From: Bacteroidales bacterium UBA4788
GTDB lineage: Bacteria; Bacteroidota; Bacteroidia; Bacteroidales; VadinHA17
Length of the DNA stretch: 49,811 nt
NCBI GenBank assembly: GCA_002402965.1
Contig: DHGW01000084.1
Span: forward strand, 15,455 to 65,265
Direction of reading: 5' to 3'
Shown here: piece by piece, positions 25,654-33,363 of the stretch
How positions within the stretch are numbered: position 1 is the stretch's first letter
Layout: every line of letters begins with the position of its first letter
The notes under the pieces: generated by a model
What the model was told of the DNA's origin: nothing
Databases searched by the model: none
Seen by the model: the letters and a program-made list of their open reading frames with translations, nothing else
Position numbers and translations under genes: made by a program

Positions 25654-26607
25654 GTCATACTCCATCGTGATCTTCGTGCCGTACCTCTTATCCTCAAGCT
25701 TGAAGGCCTCGGTAATCACGCTCTTGCTGCCTCCGGTTCTTACAAAATTAAGACATGCCTCGATCTTCGGGGCCATGCTGCCCTTGGAAAACTGCCCTTC
25801 GTTGAGATACTTGAGAGTGTCATTGTAATCGAGGAACTCTTTAATCTCCTGGTCAGGCTTCTTATAGTTGATGTAAACATATGGAACATCGGTGAGTATG
25901 TAAAACTCGTCCGCTCCTATCGTCGACGCCAGCAATGATGAGGCAAGGTCTTTGTCAATCACAGCCTCGGCCGGCCTGACATCATTTTTTTCATCAATGT
26001 AAACTGGTACGCCTCCTCCACCGGCTGCAATTACAATGTTGTCACGCAGTGCAAGTTCCCGTATGAGCTCATGATTCATGATGCTGACAGGTTTGGGTGA
26101 GGGTACCACTCTGCGGAAGCCACCTTGCGCCTTAACTTCCTCACTGAAGACCCATCCTTTCGCCTTAGCAAGCTCATCAGCCTGTTCCTTCGTGTATATC
26201 TTACCTACTCTTTTCTGCGGATCAGTGAAGGCCGGGTCATCCTTGTTCACCACCACCGTGGTGATAAGGCATACCACATTCTTATCTATCCCGTGTTTGT
26301 TCAGAACATTCTTGAACATCCTCTCGATCATGTACCCGATTCCTCCCTGTGAGTCTGCAACACAGATGTCGATGGGCATCTGTGCAATACCGTACATCTG
26401 TTCCCCGGCATCGTTCCGCATAAGTATATTCCCAACCTGAGGCCCGTTGCCGTGGGTTATGACAAGATTGTATCCCTCTCTCAAAAGAAAGACCAGGTTC
26501 TCGAGAGTGTCTGTGGTATTCTGCTCCTGCTCCTCAATGGTCCCTAACTGATCACCCCGAAGAAGTGCATTGCCACCCAAAGCTATTACTGCAAGCTTTT
26601 TACCCAT
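25651..26607 (-). CDS. arcC: carbamate kinase
   Basis: 318 aa, full length. Amino-acid-kinase fold: ALGGNALL at the N-terminus, THGNGPQVGN (about 53-62), AAGGGGVPV in the middle and SKGSMAPKIEA near the C-terminus. Carbamoyl phosphate + ADP gives ATP, CO2 and NH3. With the adjacent ornithine carbamoyltransferase it forms the energy-yielding half of an arginine/citrulline pathway. The two genes are 184 nt apart, a gap filled by repeats. Confidence 0.96.
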   Translation of the reverse strand: MGKKLAVIALGGNALLRGDQLGTIEEQEQNTTDTLENLVFLLREGYNLVITHGNGPQVGNILMRNDAGEQMYGIAQMPIDICVADSQGGIGYMIERMFKNVLNKHGIDKNVVCLITTVVVNKDDPAFTDPQKRVGKIYTKEQADELAKAKGWVFSEEVKAQGGFRRVVPSPKPVSIMNHELIRELALRDNIVIAAGGGGVPVYIDEKNDVRPAEAVIDKDLASSLLASTIGADEFYILTDVPYVYINYKKPDQEIKEFLDYNDTLKYLNEGQFSKGSMAPKIEACLNFVRTGGSKSVITEAFKLEDKRYGTKITMEYD

Positions 26608-26629
26608 TATTGTAGTATAAGTCAGGGAA

Positions 26630-26637
26630 CAAAGCTA
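26630..26637 (-). promoter_or_regulatory. candidate -7 promoter box of arcC
   Basis: Minus-strand TAGCTTTG fits TAnnTTTG and lies 22 nt before the arcC start. The -33 region is T-rich but not a clean TTTG. Confidence 0.5.
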
Positions 26638-26768
26638 AAATTTTAATCGAAATTAAAACAGGGCAAATATTATTCCTCCATGCGATGAGTTATATATAGA
26701 TGTATCACGGTTTGCCGTGACAGATGAATTTTGCATAATTTACTACATTTACAGCCAAACAGCGCAGC

Positions 26769-27458
26769 GTGAACAAGAGCTCCCTTCCTCTGATCCCACT
26801 TCTTATGGCTATTCTCGTGCTTGCATCATGCAAGGGAGACAACGTCTATAAGAACATGAAGGAGGGTGAGATTTACTACAATATTAAATACGTAAGTAAC
26901 CCGTCATCGCTTTCAAACGATCTGCTTCCCAGGGAATTGGTCATATCCTTCCGGAATGACCTCATCAGGACCAACCTCAAAACTCCCATCGGCAATTCAG
27001 GAGTAACAACTGTTGTTAACCCGAAGGAAAACATCTATGATACTTACCTTAATATACTCTCTTTCAAATACTACTTCGAAGGAAACTACAGGGACATACA
27101 GCCAGGGTTCGGCTCCATGGAGGGTATCACCGTGCATGACACAGGCAGGAAATCGGTTATCTGCGGCTTCAACTGCCGGCAGGCAAGGGTGAATTTTCCG
27201 GACAACAAAACAACCCGGTACATATGGTATACAAATGATATCAAGGCAGTTAACCCTAACAGGATGACACCATACAGGGAGGTCGAAGGGGTGCTGATGG
27301 ACTTTTTCTACATCATCGGCGATGCGGAGCTGCAGTTCACGGCTGATGAGGTACTTTTAAAACAGATACCTGACAAGGAGTTTGAAAAGAGAAAGAATTA
27401 CAGGAAAGTCTCTTCCAGGTATCTTGACACGCTAATCCTGAAAATGATTTCGTTTTAA
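26769..27458 (+). CDS. lipoprotein of unknown function
   Basis: 229 aa from a GTG start (26769). Lipobox VLASC (Cys about 21) after a short hydrophobic segment. The mature region is beta-rich, with KEGEIYYNIKY near the N-terminus and a motif ICGFNCRQARVNF in the middle; the pattern (a conversion of a cofactor-free beta sheet with an N-terminal G-x-I-x-Y strand) resembles small DUF4412/GLPGLI-type Bacteroidota envelope proteins, but I cannot assign it. It lies just before ftsK with its own spacer on both sides. Confidence 0.75.
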   Translation: MNKSSLPLIPLLMAILVLASCKGDNVYKNMKEGEIYYNIKYVSNPSSLSNDLLPRELVISFRNDLIRTNLKTPIGNSGVTTVVNPKENIYDTYLNILSFKYYFEGNYRDIQPGFGSMEGITVHDTGRKSVICGFNCRQARVNFPDNKTTRYIWYTNDIKAVNPNRMTPYREVEGVLMDFFYIIGDAELQFTADEVLLKQIPDKEFEKRKNYRKVSSRYLDTLILKMISF

Positions 27459-27488
27459 AATATCCCCACGCAGGTCAACCAATTTTCT

Positions 27489-27496
27489 TACCTTTG
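27489..27496 (+). promoter_or_regulatory. candidate -7 promoter box of ftsK
   Basis: TACCTTTG fits TAnnTTTG, 50 nt before the ftsK start; no clear -33 TTTG at the right distance. Confidence 0.5.
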
Positions 27497-27546
27497 CTAA
27501 TCATTTTAAAGACCGCTTAACGGGGGCAAATAATTTCATCGTCAAG

Positions 27547-29925
27547 ATGGGCAAACAGAAGAAAGGCAACGGTTCATCATCGCACAAGAAGGGTTCGGCC
27601 ACAAATTCATCAGGTGAAAATACAAGGTTCATTGCAGGATTGGTGCTGCTGGTCTTTGCATTATATATGCTTGTCGTTTTCATATCATATGTTCTGACAG
27701 GCAAGGCTGACCAGAGTCTGGCAGTCGCAGAGGCAGGAGAAGTCCCTGTAAGCTTTGAGAACTGGGGAGGAAAGATCGGTTTCAAACTGGGTCATTATTT
27801 TATCTTCAACGGATTCGGACTGGGCTCTTTTTTTATTCCGCTGATAATAGGTGCTTTCGGTCTTGCCCTGCTTAAGGTCAGGTACTTCAGGCTCTGGAAG
27901 AACGTGCTTCGTTTTCTCCTTGCCACAGTACTGATTTCCGCCATCCTCGGATACTTTGCCGGACAATCCACTTTTCTTGGCGCCGGACCGGGAGGTGAGT
28001 TCGGACATATGGTTGCCAGTTACCTTAACGGCGGACTTGGCAAGGTGGGTACAGGGGCCGTGCTCCTGGTGCTTTTCATAGCTTATCTCATCTTCGCACT
28101 GCATGTCAATCCACAGACAATCAGGAAGCCTATTGCAACGGTTGCCAGAGCAGGTGCATCAGTTCTCTCAGGCGAGGGACGCAAGAAAAATATTGTAACG
28201 GATAATGCAGTTATTGCTCCTGAGGAGAACTTCCCATCCGTTGATGATGAGCCCCTCAGGGCTGACGAGGAGGAGACGGAGGATATAGATGATTTCTACA
28301 AACCGCCCGTGGTGGCTGATGACAAGCCCATTGTCAATGTTATTGGCAGGGACAGGAAACAGGTGACGGAGGCAAGTGTTGAGGAGGATCTGCTTTCCGA
28401 CCTCCCCCCTTTTGATCCCAGGCTTTCGCTGCCGCGCTACAAGTTTCCCACTCTGGCGCTGCTTCGTGATTACCGTAATGCAGGAACCACCACCGGTGAC
28501 GAGGTTAACGCCAACAAGGAAATCATCCTCAAGACCCTGGCCGACCACAAGATCACCATCAAACAGATATCTGCCACGGTAGGCCCGACGGTTACCCTTT
28601 ACGAGGTAGTTCCCGACAGGGGAGTCAAGATTCATCGCATTAAATCGCTCGACAATGACATTGCCCTCAGCCTTTCAGCCCTGGGCATAAGGATCATTGC
28701 TCCCATACCGGGAAGAGGAACGGTAGGCATCGAAGTGCCGAATAAAAAGCCGGAGACTGTTTCGATGAAAGGACTGCTGTCATCGCGCGAGTTCAATGAC
28801 ACTAAATTTGAGCTCCCGCTGGCATTGGGCCGCACGATCACCAACGAGCCCTATATCATTGACCTCACCAAGATGCCCCACCTGCTCGTGGCAGGCGCCA
28901 CAGGCCAGGGGAAATCGGTGGGACTGAATGCAATCATAACCTCACTTCTCTACAAGAAGCACCCTGCCGAGCTGAAGTTTGTGCTCATTGATCCGAAGCG
29001 TGTCGAGCTGCCGCTCTATGCTAAGATCGAACGTCATTTTCTGGCCAAGCTGCCTGACGAAGAGGACGCCATTGTCACCGACACGAAAAAGGTGATCAAC
29101 ACCCTCAACTCGCTTTGCATTCTCATGGATCACCGCCTGGAACTGCTTAAACTGTCACAGACGAGGAACATCAGGGAGTACAACGACAAGTTCATTGCAC
29201 GCCGGCTCAATCCTGAGAAGGGCCATGACTTCATGCCCTATATAGTGCTTGTCATAGATGAGTTTGCTGACCTTATAATGACCTCGGGCCGCGATGTGGA
29301 GGCGCCTATTGGCCGTCTTGCACAGGTATCGAGGGCAGTAGGGATACATCTGATTATTTCCACACAGAGGCCTTCGGTAAGCATTATAACTGGCTTCATC
29401 AAGGCGAACTTCCCCTCCCGCATTGCATTCAGGGTCTTCTCGGGCGTCGATTCACGAACGATACTCGACACCACAGGAGCCGACAGGCTTGTGGGCAGAG
29501 GCGATGCACTCATTTCTCAGGGTGGTGAGCCGATCAGGGTGCAGTGCGCATTCATTGATACCCCGGAGGTTGAAGAACTTACTGAATACATCGGCGCACA
29601 GCAGGGCTACCCTGACGCTATGCATCTGCCTGAATATGTAGGCGATGAAGAGACAGGAAACGGCAACAGCGAAGTTGATCTGAAGAAACGGGACCTGCTG
29701 TTCGACGATGCCGCCAGGCTTGTTGTTCAGCACCAGCAGGGTTCAACCTCACTTATCCAGAGAAGGATGCAGCTGGGATACAACCGCGCGGGCCGTATCA
29801 TTGACCAGCTGGAGGCGGCAGGTATCGTCGGCCCATTCGAAGGAAGCAAGGCAAGAGAAGTAATTGTACAGGATCCGCAAACATTGGAACAGATTTTGAA
29901 GAGACTCAATGAAGAGAATCTGTAA
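27547..29925 (+). CDS. ftsK: FtsK/SpoIIIE DNA translocase
   Basis: 792 aa. Four or so transmembrane helices in residues 25-185, an acidic/Pro linker (about 210-285), the RecA-like motor with Walker A GATGQGKS (about 453-460) and Walker B VLVIDEFADLIM (about 566-577), and a C-terminal winged-helix gamma domain (about 720-792: DLLFDDAARLV...QRRMQLGYNRAGRIIDQLE). Pumps DNA at the septum and activates XerCD recombination at dif. lolA follows after one base, which suggests a shared transcript. Confidence 0.97.
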   Translation: MGKQKKGNGSSSHKKGSATNSSGENTRFIAGLVLLVFALYMLVVFISYVLTGKADQSLAVAEAGEVPVSFENWGGKIGFKLGHYFIFNGFGLGSFFIPLIIGAFGLALLKVRYFRLWKNVLRFLLATVLISAILGYFAGQSTFLGAGPGGEFGHMVASYLNGGLGKVGTGAVLLVLFIAYLIFALHVNPQTIRKPIATVARAGASVLSGEGRKKNIVTDNAVIAPEENFPSVDDEPLRADEEETEDIDDFYKPPVVADDKPIVNVIGRDRKQVTEASVEEDLLSDLPPFDPRLSLPRYKFPTLALLRDYRNAGTTTGDEVNANKEIILKTLADHKITIKQISATVGPTVTLYEVVPDRGVKIHRIKSLDNDIALSLSALGIRIIAPIPGRGTVGIEVPNKKPETVSMKGLLSSREFNDTKFELPLALGRTITNEPYIIDLTKMPHLLVAGATGQGKSVGLNAIITSLLYKKHPAELKFVLIDPKRVELPLYAKIERHFLAKLPDEEDAIVTDTKKVINTLNSLCILMDHRLELLKLSQTRNIREYNDKFIARRLNPEKGHDFMPYIVLVIDEFADLIMTSGRDVEAPIGRLAQVSRAVGIHLIISTQRPSVSIITGFIKANFPSRIAFRVFSGVDSRTILDTTGADRLVGRGDALISQGGEPIRVQCAFIDTPEVEELTEYIGAQQGYPDAMHLPEYVGDEETGNGNSEVDLKKRDLLFDDAARLVVQHQQGSTSLIQRRMQLGYNRAGRIIDQLEAAGIVGPFEGSKAREVIVQDPQTLEQILKRLNEENL

Positions 29926-29926
29926 A

Positions 29927-30562
29927 ATGAAGAAAACAGGATTTGTACTATTGATCACGCTCTTTGCCCTGACGGCTTATACCCAGAAGGATCCGGAGGC
30001 CATATCAATACTTTCGGAATTCAGCAAAAAGGCTGCCTCGGCACCTTCCGTCAGGATCGTGTTTGAGATTCTTGCCCAAGACGCGCAGGAGGATGAGGAA
30101 ACGACGTTGGAGGGAACAGCGGTTATAAAAGGCGACAGTTACGTGGTTACCCTTCCGGATAACATTATCCATGCTGACGGTAAGGCTTTGTGGAATTATA
30201 TGCCAGAGGTAAAGGAGGTGACAGTCACTGAACCTGATCCCAATGACGTGTCTTTCATCTCGAAACCATCACTGCTCTTTTCAATGCATGAGAAAGGATA
30301 CAAAGTCCGGCTTCTGGAACAGAACACACAGGAATGGGTCATTGATCTCTACCCGGAAGAGCTTGGGGTGAACATCGTTCGGATCAGACTCACGATAGGT
30401 AAGAATCAGTATGACCTCAGATCAGCAGAGTACCGCACAAAGGATGGCCTGACACTCACCCTTACTGCCTCTGTCTATGATCTTTCCTTCCGACCGCCAG
30501 CCGGATTCTTCACCTTCAACCCGGCTGACCATAAAGGGGTTGAGGTAATTGACATGAGATAA
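29927..30562 (+). CDS. LolA-like outer-membrane lipoprotein carrier
   Basis: 211 aa from the ATG at 29927 (MKKTGFVLL). An in-frame ATG at 29909 lies inside ftsK and would place charged residues before the signal peptide. Signal peptide about 1-20 (FVLLITLFALTAYTQ); mature part with LolA pattern (ADGKALWNYMPEVKEVTVTEPDP, then DLYPEELGVNIVRIRLTI). Shuttles lipoproteins from the inner to the outer membrane. It directly follows ftsK, an arrangement common in Bacteroidota. Confidence 0.9.
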   Translation: MKKTGFVLLITLFALTAYTQKDPEAISILSEFSKKAASAPSVRIVFEILAQDAQEDEETTLEGTAVIKGDSYVVTLPDNIIHADGKALWNYMPEVKEVTVTEPDPNDVSFISKPSLLFSMHEKGYKVRLLEQNTQEWVIDLYPEELGVNIVRIRLTIGKNQYDLRSAEYRTKDGLTLTLTASVYDLSFRPPAGFFTFNPADHKGVEVIDMR

Positions 30563-30589
30563 CCGAATCTTAGCCCCGGAAACACTGCA

Positions 30590-30655
30590 GGACCTCACGA
30601 CTGCACACCAATATGTAGCTATGTAGCAGACCTTCAGACCTCAGACCTTCAGAAC
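30590..30655 (+). repeat. short tandem repeats between lolA and the NlpC-like gene
   Basis: TATGTAGC twice in tandem (near 30613-30628), then CAGACCTT/CAGACCT/CAGACCTT units of 7-8 bp, containing the exact 18-bp word also found at 24360-24377. The array ends only about 8 nt before the next ATG. Confidence 0.75.
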
Positions 30656-30662
30656 CTTAAAC

Positions 30663-31415
30663 ATGCAAATTTGCAACACAACATATCTGCCCCTCAGAGC
30701 GGCTCCCTCACACCGGTCGGAGATGGTAAGCCAACTGCTTTTTGGTGAGAGGTTTGCCATAACTGAAAGCCTTGGCGAGTGGCACAGAATCTCCACACTT
30801 TACGATGCATGCAATGGCTGGATCGATTCATTGCATGGCGGCTACGAAAGCTGGGAGGAAGATGCAACCGGAATAATCACCGGCAATACCCTGACATGCG
30901 CCACTGCTGATGGAGAACGTATGATCATCATGCCGGGAAGTGAACTCTTCGGCATTAGTGACGACCTTTCAACATTCAGGATCGGGAGAAGCAGTTTCAT
31001 GGTGGCAGGCAATGACCGTCCGGACATCATGACCCAGACATCAGTCACCGGGACTGCACGGCTGTTCATGGGCTCTCCGTACCTGTGGGGAGGCCGGACT
31101 CCAGCCGGGATAGATGCCTCCGGACTGGTTCAGGTCGTGTTTAAGATCCAGGGTATCGCCCTGCCGCGTGAGGCAGCGCAACAGGCGACGAGGGGTACAA
31201 CAATAGACTTTATCGGTGAGGCTGAAGCCGGCGATGTTGCCTTTTTCTCAGGAGATGATGGTGAAATATCCCATAGCGGGATCCTGATTGACGACAACGG
31301 AATAATCCATGCTTCCGGGACGGTGAGAACTGACCGGATCGATCACCAGGGCATCTGGAGCGACAGGAACGGAGGTTACACCCATCGGCTGAGACTAATC
31401 AGGAGGATGGCATGA
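30663..31415 (+). CDS. SH3b-NlpC/P60-like protein lacking the catalytic cysteine
   Basis: 250 aa. Residues 5-60 resemble a bacterial SH3 domain; residues 125-248 are an NlpC/P60 domain (SPYLWGGRTPAGI, then GLVQVVFKIQGIALPRE). The family's DCSG motif reads D151-A152-S153-G154: the nucleophile Cys is replaced by Ala (codon GCC, 31116-31118). The two histidines (H204 and H216) remain. Relatives are cell-wall gamma-D-glutamyl peptidases; this protein is probably inactive or binding only. No signal peptide is visible. The small gene that follows overlaps by four bases. Confidence 0.85.
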   Translation: MQICNTTYLPLRAAPSHRSEMVSQLLFGERFAITESLGEWHRISTLYDACNGWIDSLHGGYESWEEDATGIITGNTLTCATADGERMIIMPGSELFGISDDLSTFRIGRSSFMVAGNDRPDIMTQTSVTGTARLFMGSPYLWGGRTPAGIDASGLVQVVFKIQGIALPREAAQQATRGTTIDFIGEAEAGDVAFFSGDDGEISHSGILIDDNGIIHASGTVRTDRIDHQGIWSDRNGGYTHRLRLIRRMA

Positions 31416-31516
31416 TGGCACCGGGCAACATTAAGATATTGGTAATACTGATTCTTGTATTGATGGTCATTTATATGATCCTCAGGCGCAGGACAGAAAA
31501 GATCAGGCGCCGGTGA
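31412..31516 (+). CDS. 34-aa single-pass membrane peptide
   Basis: A short frame starting with ATG that overlaps the NlpC-like stop codon as ATGA. It encodes a hydrophobic stretch (residues 8-24, KILVILILVLMVIYMIL) followed by a strongly basic tail (LRRRTEKIRRR), the positive-inside pattern of a single transmembrane helix. Translational coupling supports it being real, but there is no homologue I recognise. Confidence 0.5.
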   Translation: MMAPGNIKILVILILVLMVIYMILRRRTEKIRRR

Positions 31517-31537
31517 ACCGCGGTCAGGCAAGCAGGG

Positions 31538-33232
31538 TTAGATTGCCAGCTGGCCTGAGACACGCTCAATAATCTCCACCTCAAGTCGTGCTGCAGCCTC
31601 GTCAATGACCAGTGCCTCAGCGATAAGCTCTTCAGCCTTCGACCTGTCCTTCAGACCCCTGACGTTAATCTTAACATTAAGAAAAGCACCTCTGATACAG
31701 GCTCTTACTGCCAGCACGCCTACCGCACCGTCAGTGACCGAATTGGGATTGCCCTTTGCGGTCATCTCCTCCAGCAGCTCAAAGACTTTAAAAGCCTCCT
31801 TCATCACCGTCAGAGGGACGAGTGAGGCGTTAAGCGTGGCAGCCTCCACGGCGGCAGATCTGGCGGCCTTCTCCTCATCACTCTTTTTCGGGAGCTCGAA
31901 AGCCTTCAGAATGCCATTATAGGCTTCAGTATCCTCATCCACAAGGTCAAGCAGTCTCTTCTGCATTAGAGCACCCCTTTCGGCCCAGGATGCAAACTCT
32001 TCCCACCTGTCGTCCCAGCCTCGCTTGTGACCCGACAGATTAGCCACCATCGTGCCCAGGGCTGCCCCGAGGGCTCCCATGGCAGCTGCGACTGACCCGC
32101 CACCAGGCGCGGGAGAATCGGAAGAAGTTTCCCATACAAATGATGACAGAGAAAGATCCACAAGCTTCTTCCGATTTTTATCGGCAAGAATATACTCAAT
32201 TATCTTCTCCTCAGGATTGAACAGTTTCAGCTCCGAAAGGCCCATAGACCTGACCGCGGTGCGAATGAGCTCTTCATCGGAGACACCTGCAGACCTCTGC
32301 TGACGGTGAAGGAAGTATCTCCCGGCTTCAAGCATTGAACTGAGAGGAATCAGGCCGACAAGCTCGGATCCTGTCACCCTCACTCCACGCGCCTCAGCCT
32401 TGCGGCTTACTTCGTCAAAGGCGATATGCACGGGCGTGATCCCCATGTTCGTCAGATTCATGGATATCTGTGCAAAACCATACTCGGGTATATACCATCC
32501 AATGGCCTTAACCGCCTTCAGCGATCCGGGTATCATCACCGGGTTGCCCTCCGCATCCTTTACAACCTTGCCGGTGACGGGATTGCCTTCACGTTTCTCG
32601 CGGCCACGTTCCCGCACATCGAAGGCAATGGCGTTCGCCCTGCGCGTGGATGTTGTGTTAAGGTTTATGTTAAACGCAACAAGGAAATCGCGCGCACCCA
32701 CTATCACTGCTCCGGCGCCGGCGTCAAACCGGGCCGGCCCGAAATCGGGTTTCCATGCAGGATCCTCCAGCTTCTTCTTCAGCCCCTCGTACTCTCCAGC
32801 CCTGACGTTGGCAAGATTCCTCCTCTTCTCCTCGAAAGCGGCGGATTCATAGCAGTATACAGGAAGTGACAACTCCTCTCCTATTCTGCGGGCCAGCTTG
32901 CGGGCATACTCAGCAGCCTCCTCCATGGTCACACCAGCGACGGGTACAAGGGGGCATACATCCGTTGCACCCATACGAGGATGGGCACCTGTGTGTTTTG
33001 ACATGTCAAGGACCCGGGCTGCTATGCTGACAGCCCTGAAAGCAGCCTCGCAAACGGAATCAGGGTCACCGACAAATGTTACCACAGTCCGGTTTGTATC
33101 CCTGCCCGGGTCAACGTCAAGAAGCATTACACCTTCTACAGATTCGATTTCATCAGTGATCTGTTTTATCTTTCCCATGTCGCGCCCCTCGCTGAAATTG
33201 GGGACGCATTCGATAAGCCGGTTGCTGGTCAT
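31538..33232 (-). CDS. ftcD: bifunctional glutamate formimidoyltransferase / formimidoyl-THF cyclodeaminase
   Basis: 564 aa. Residues 1-300 are the formimidoyltransferase (ECVPNFSEGRD at the N-terminus, HPRMGATDVCPLVPV with the conserved His); residues about 355-560 are the cyclodeaminase FTCD_C (LSSFVWETSSDSPAPGGGSVAAAMGALGAAL). It moves the formimino group of formimidoyl-glutamate to tetrahydrofolate and then releases ammonia, at the end of one histidine degradation branch. The fused arrangement is as in animals. hutI lies upstream on the same strand; hutH and hutU are not in the window. Confidence 0.96.
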   Translation of the reverse strand: MTSNRLIECVPNFSEGRDMGKIKQITDEIESVEGVMLLDVDPGRDTNRTVVTFVGDPDSVCEAAFRAVSIAARVLDMSKHTGAHPRMGATDVCPLVPVAGVTMEEAAEYARKLARRIGEELSLPVYCYESAAFEEKRRNLANVRAGEYEGLKKKLEDPAWKPDFGPARFDAGAGAVIVGARDFLVAFNINLNTTSTRRANAIAFDVRERGREKREGNPVTGKVVKDAEGNPVMIPGSLKAVKAIGWYIPEYGFAQISMNLTNMGITPVHIAFDEVSRKAEARGVRVTGSELVGLIPLSSMLEAGRYFLHRQQRSAGVSDEELIRTAVRSMGLSELKLFNPEEKIIEYILADKNRKKLVDLSLSSFVWETSSDSPAPGGGSVAAAMGALGAALGTMVANLSGHKRGWDDRWEEFASWAERGALMQKRLLDLVDEDTEAYNGILKAFELPKKSDEEKAARSAAVEAATLNASLVPLTVMKEAFKVFELLEEMTAKGNPNSVTDGAVGVLAVRACIRGAFLNVKINVRGLKDRSKAEELIAEALVIDEAAARLEVEIIERVSGQLAI

Positions 33233-33240
33233 AATTATTC

Positions 33241-33316
33241 TTTTACAATTCTTTATCCCCTACAGAGAAATTATATTCTAACGTTACCCTTCTACAATGC
33301 TTTAAGCCCTACGGGC
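33241..33316 (-). repeat. composite repeat, two GTAG hairpin units 49 nt apart, upstream of ftcD
   Basis: The same pair of units as at 25486-25559: cores begin at 33244 and 33293, again exactly 49 nt apart, although the 29 nt between them have diverged. The second unit has a perfect hairpin AGCCC-TAC-GGGCT, where the argF copy has TCCCC-TAC-GGGGA, so paired changes keep the stem. The element ends 9 nt before the ftcD ATG. Confidence 0.8.
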
Positions 33317-33326
33317 TATTATGTGG

Positions 33327-33363
33327 CACTACTGCCTATTGCCTACTCCTACTGCCTATTGCC
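33327..33363 (-). repeat. heptamer array (AGGCARY type) over the hutI stop codon
   Basis: Read with hutI: AGGCAAT, AGGCAGT, AGGAGT, AGGCAAT, AGGCAGT, then AGTG. The first two units encode the last residues of HutI (GNRQ) and supply its TAG stop codon. Confidence 0.85.
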
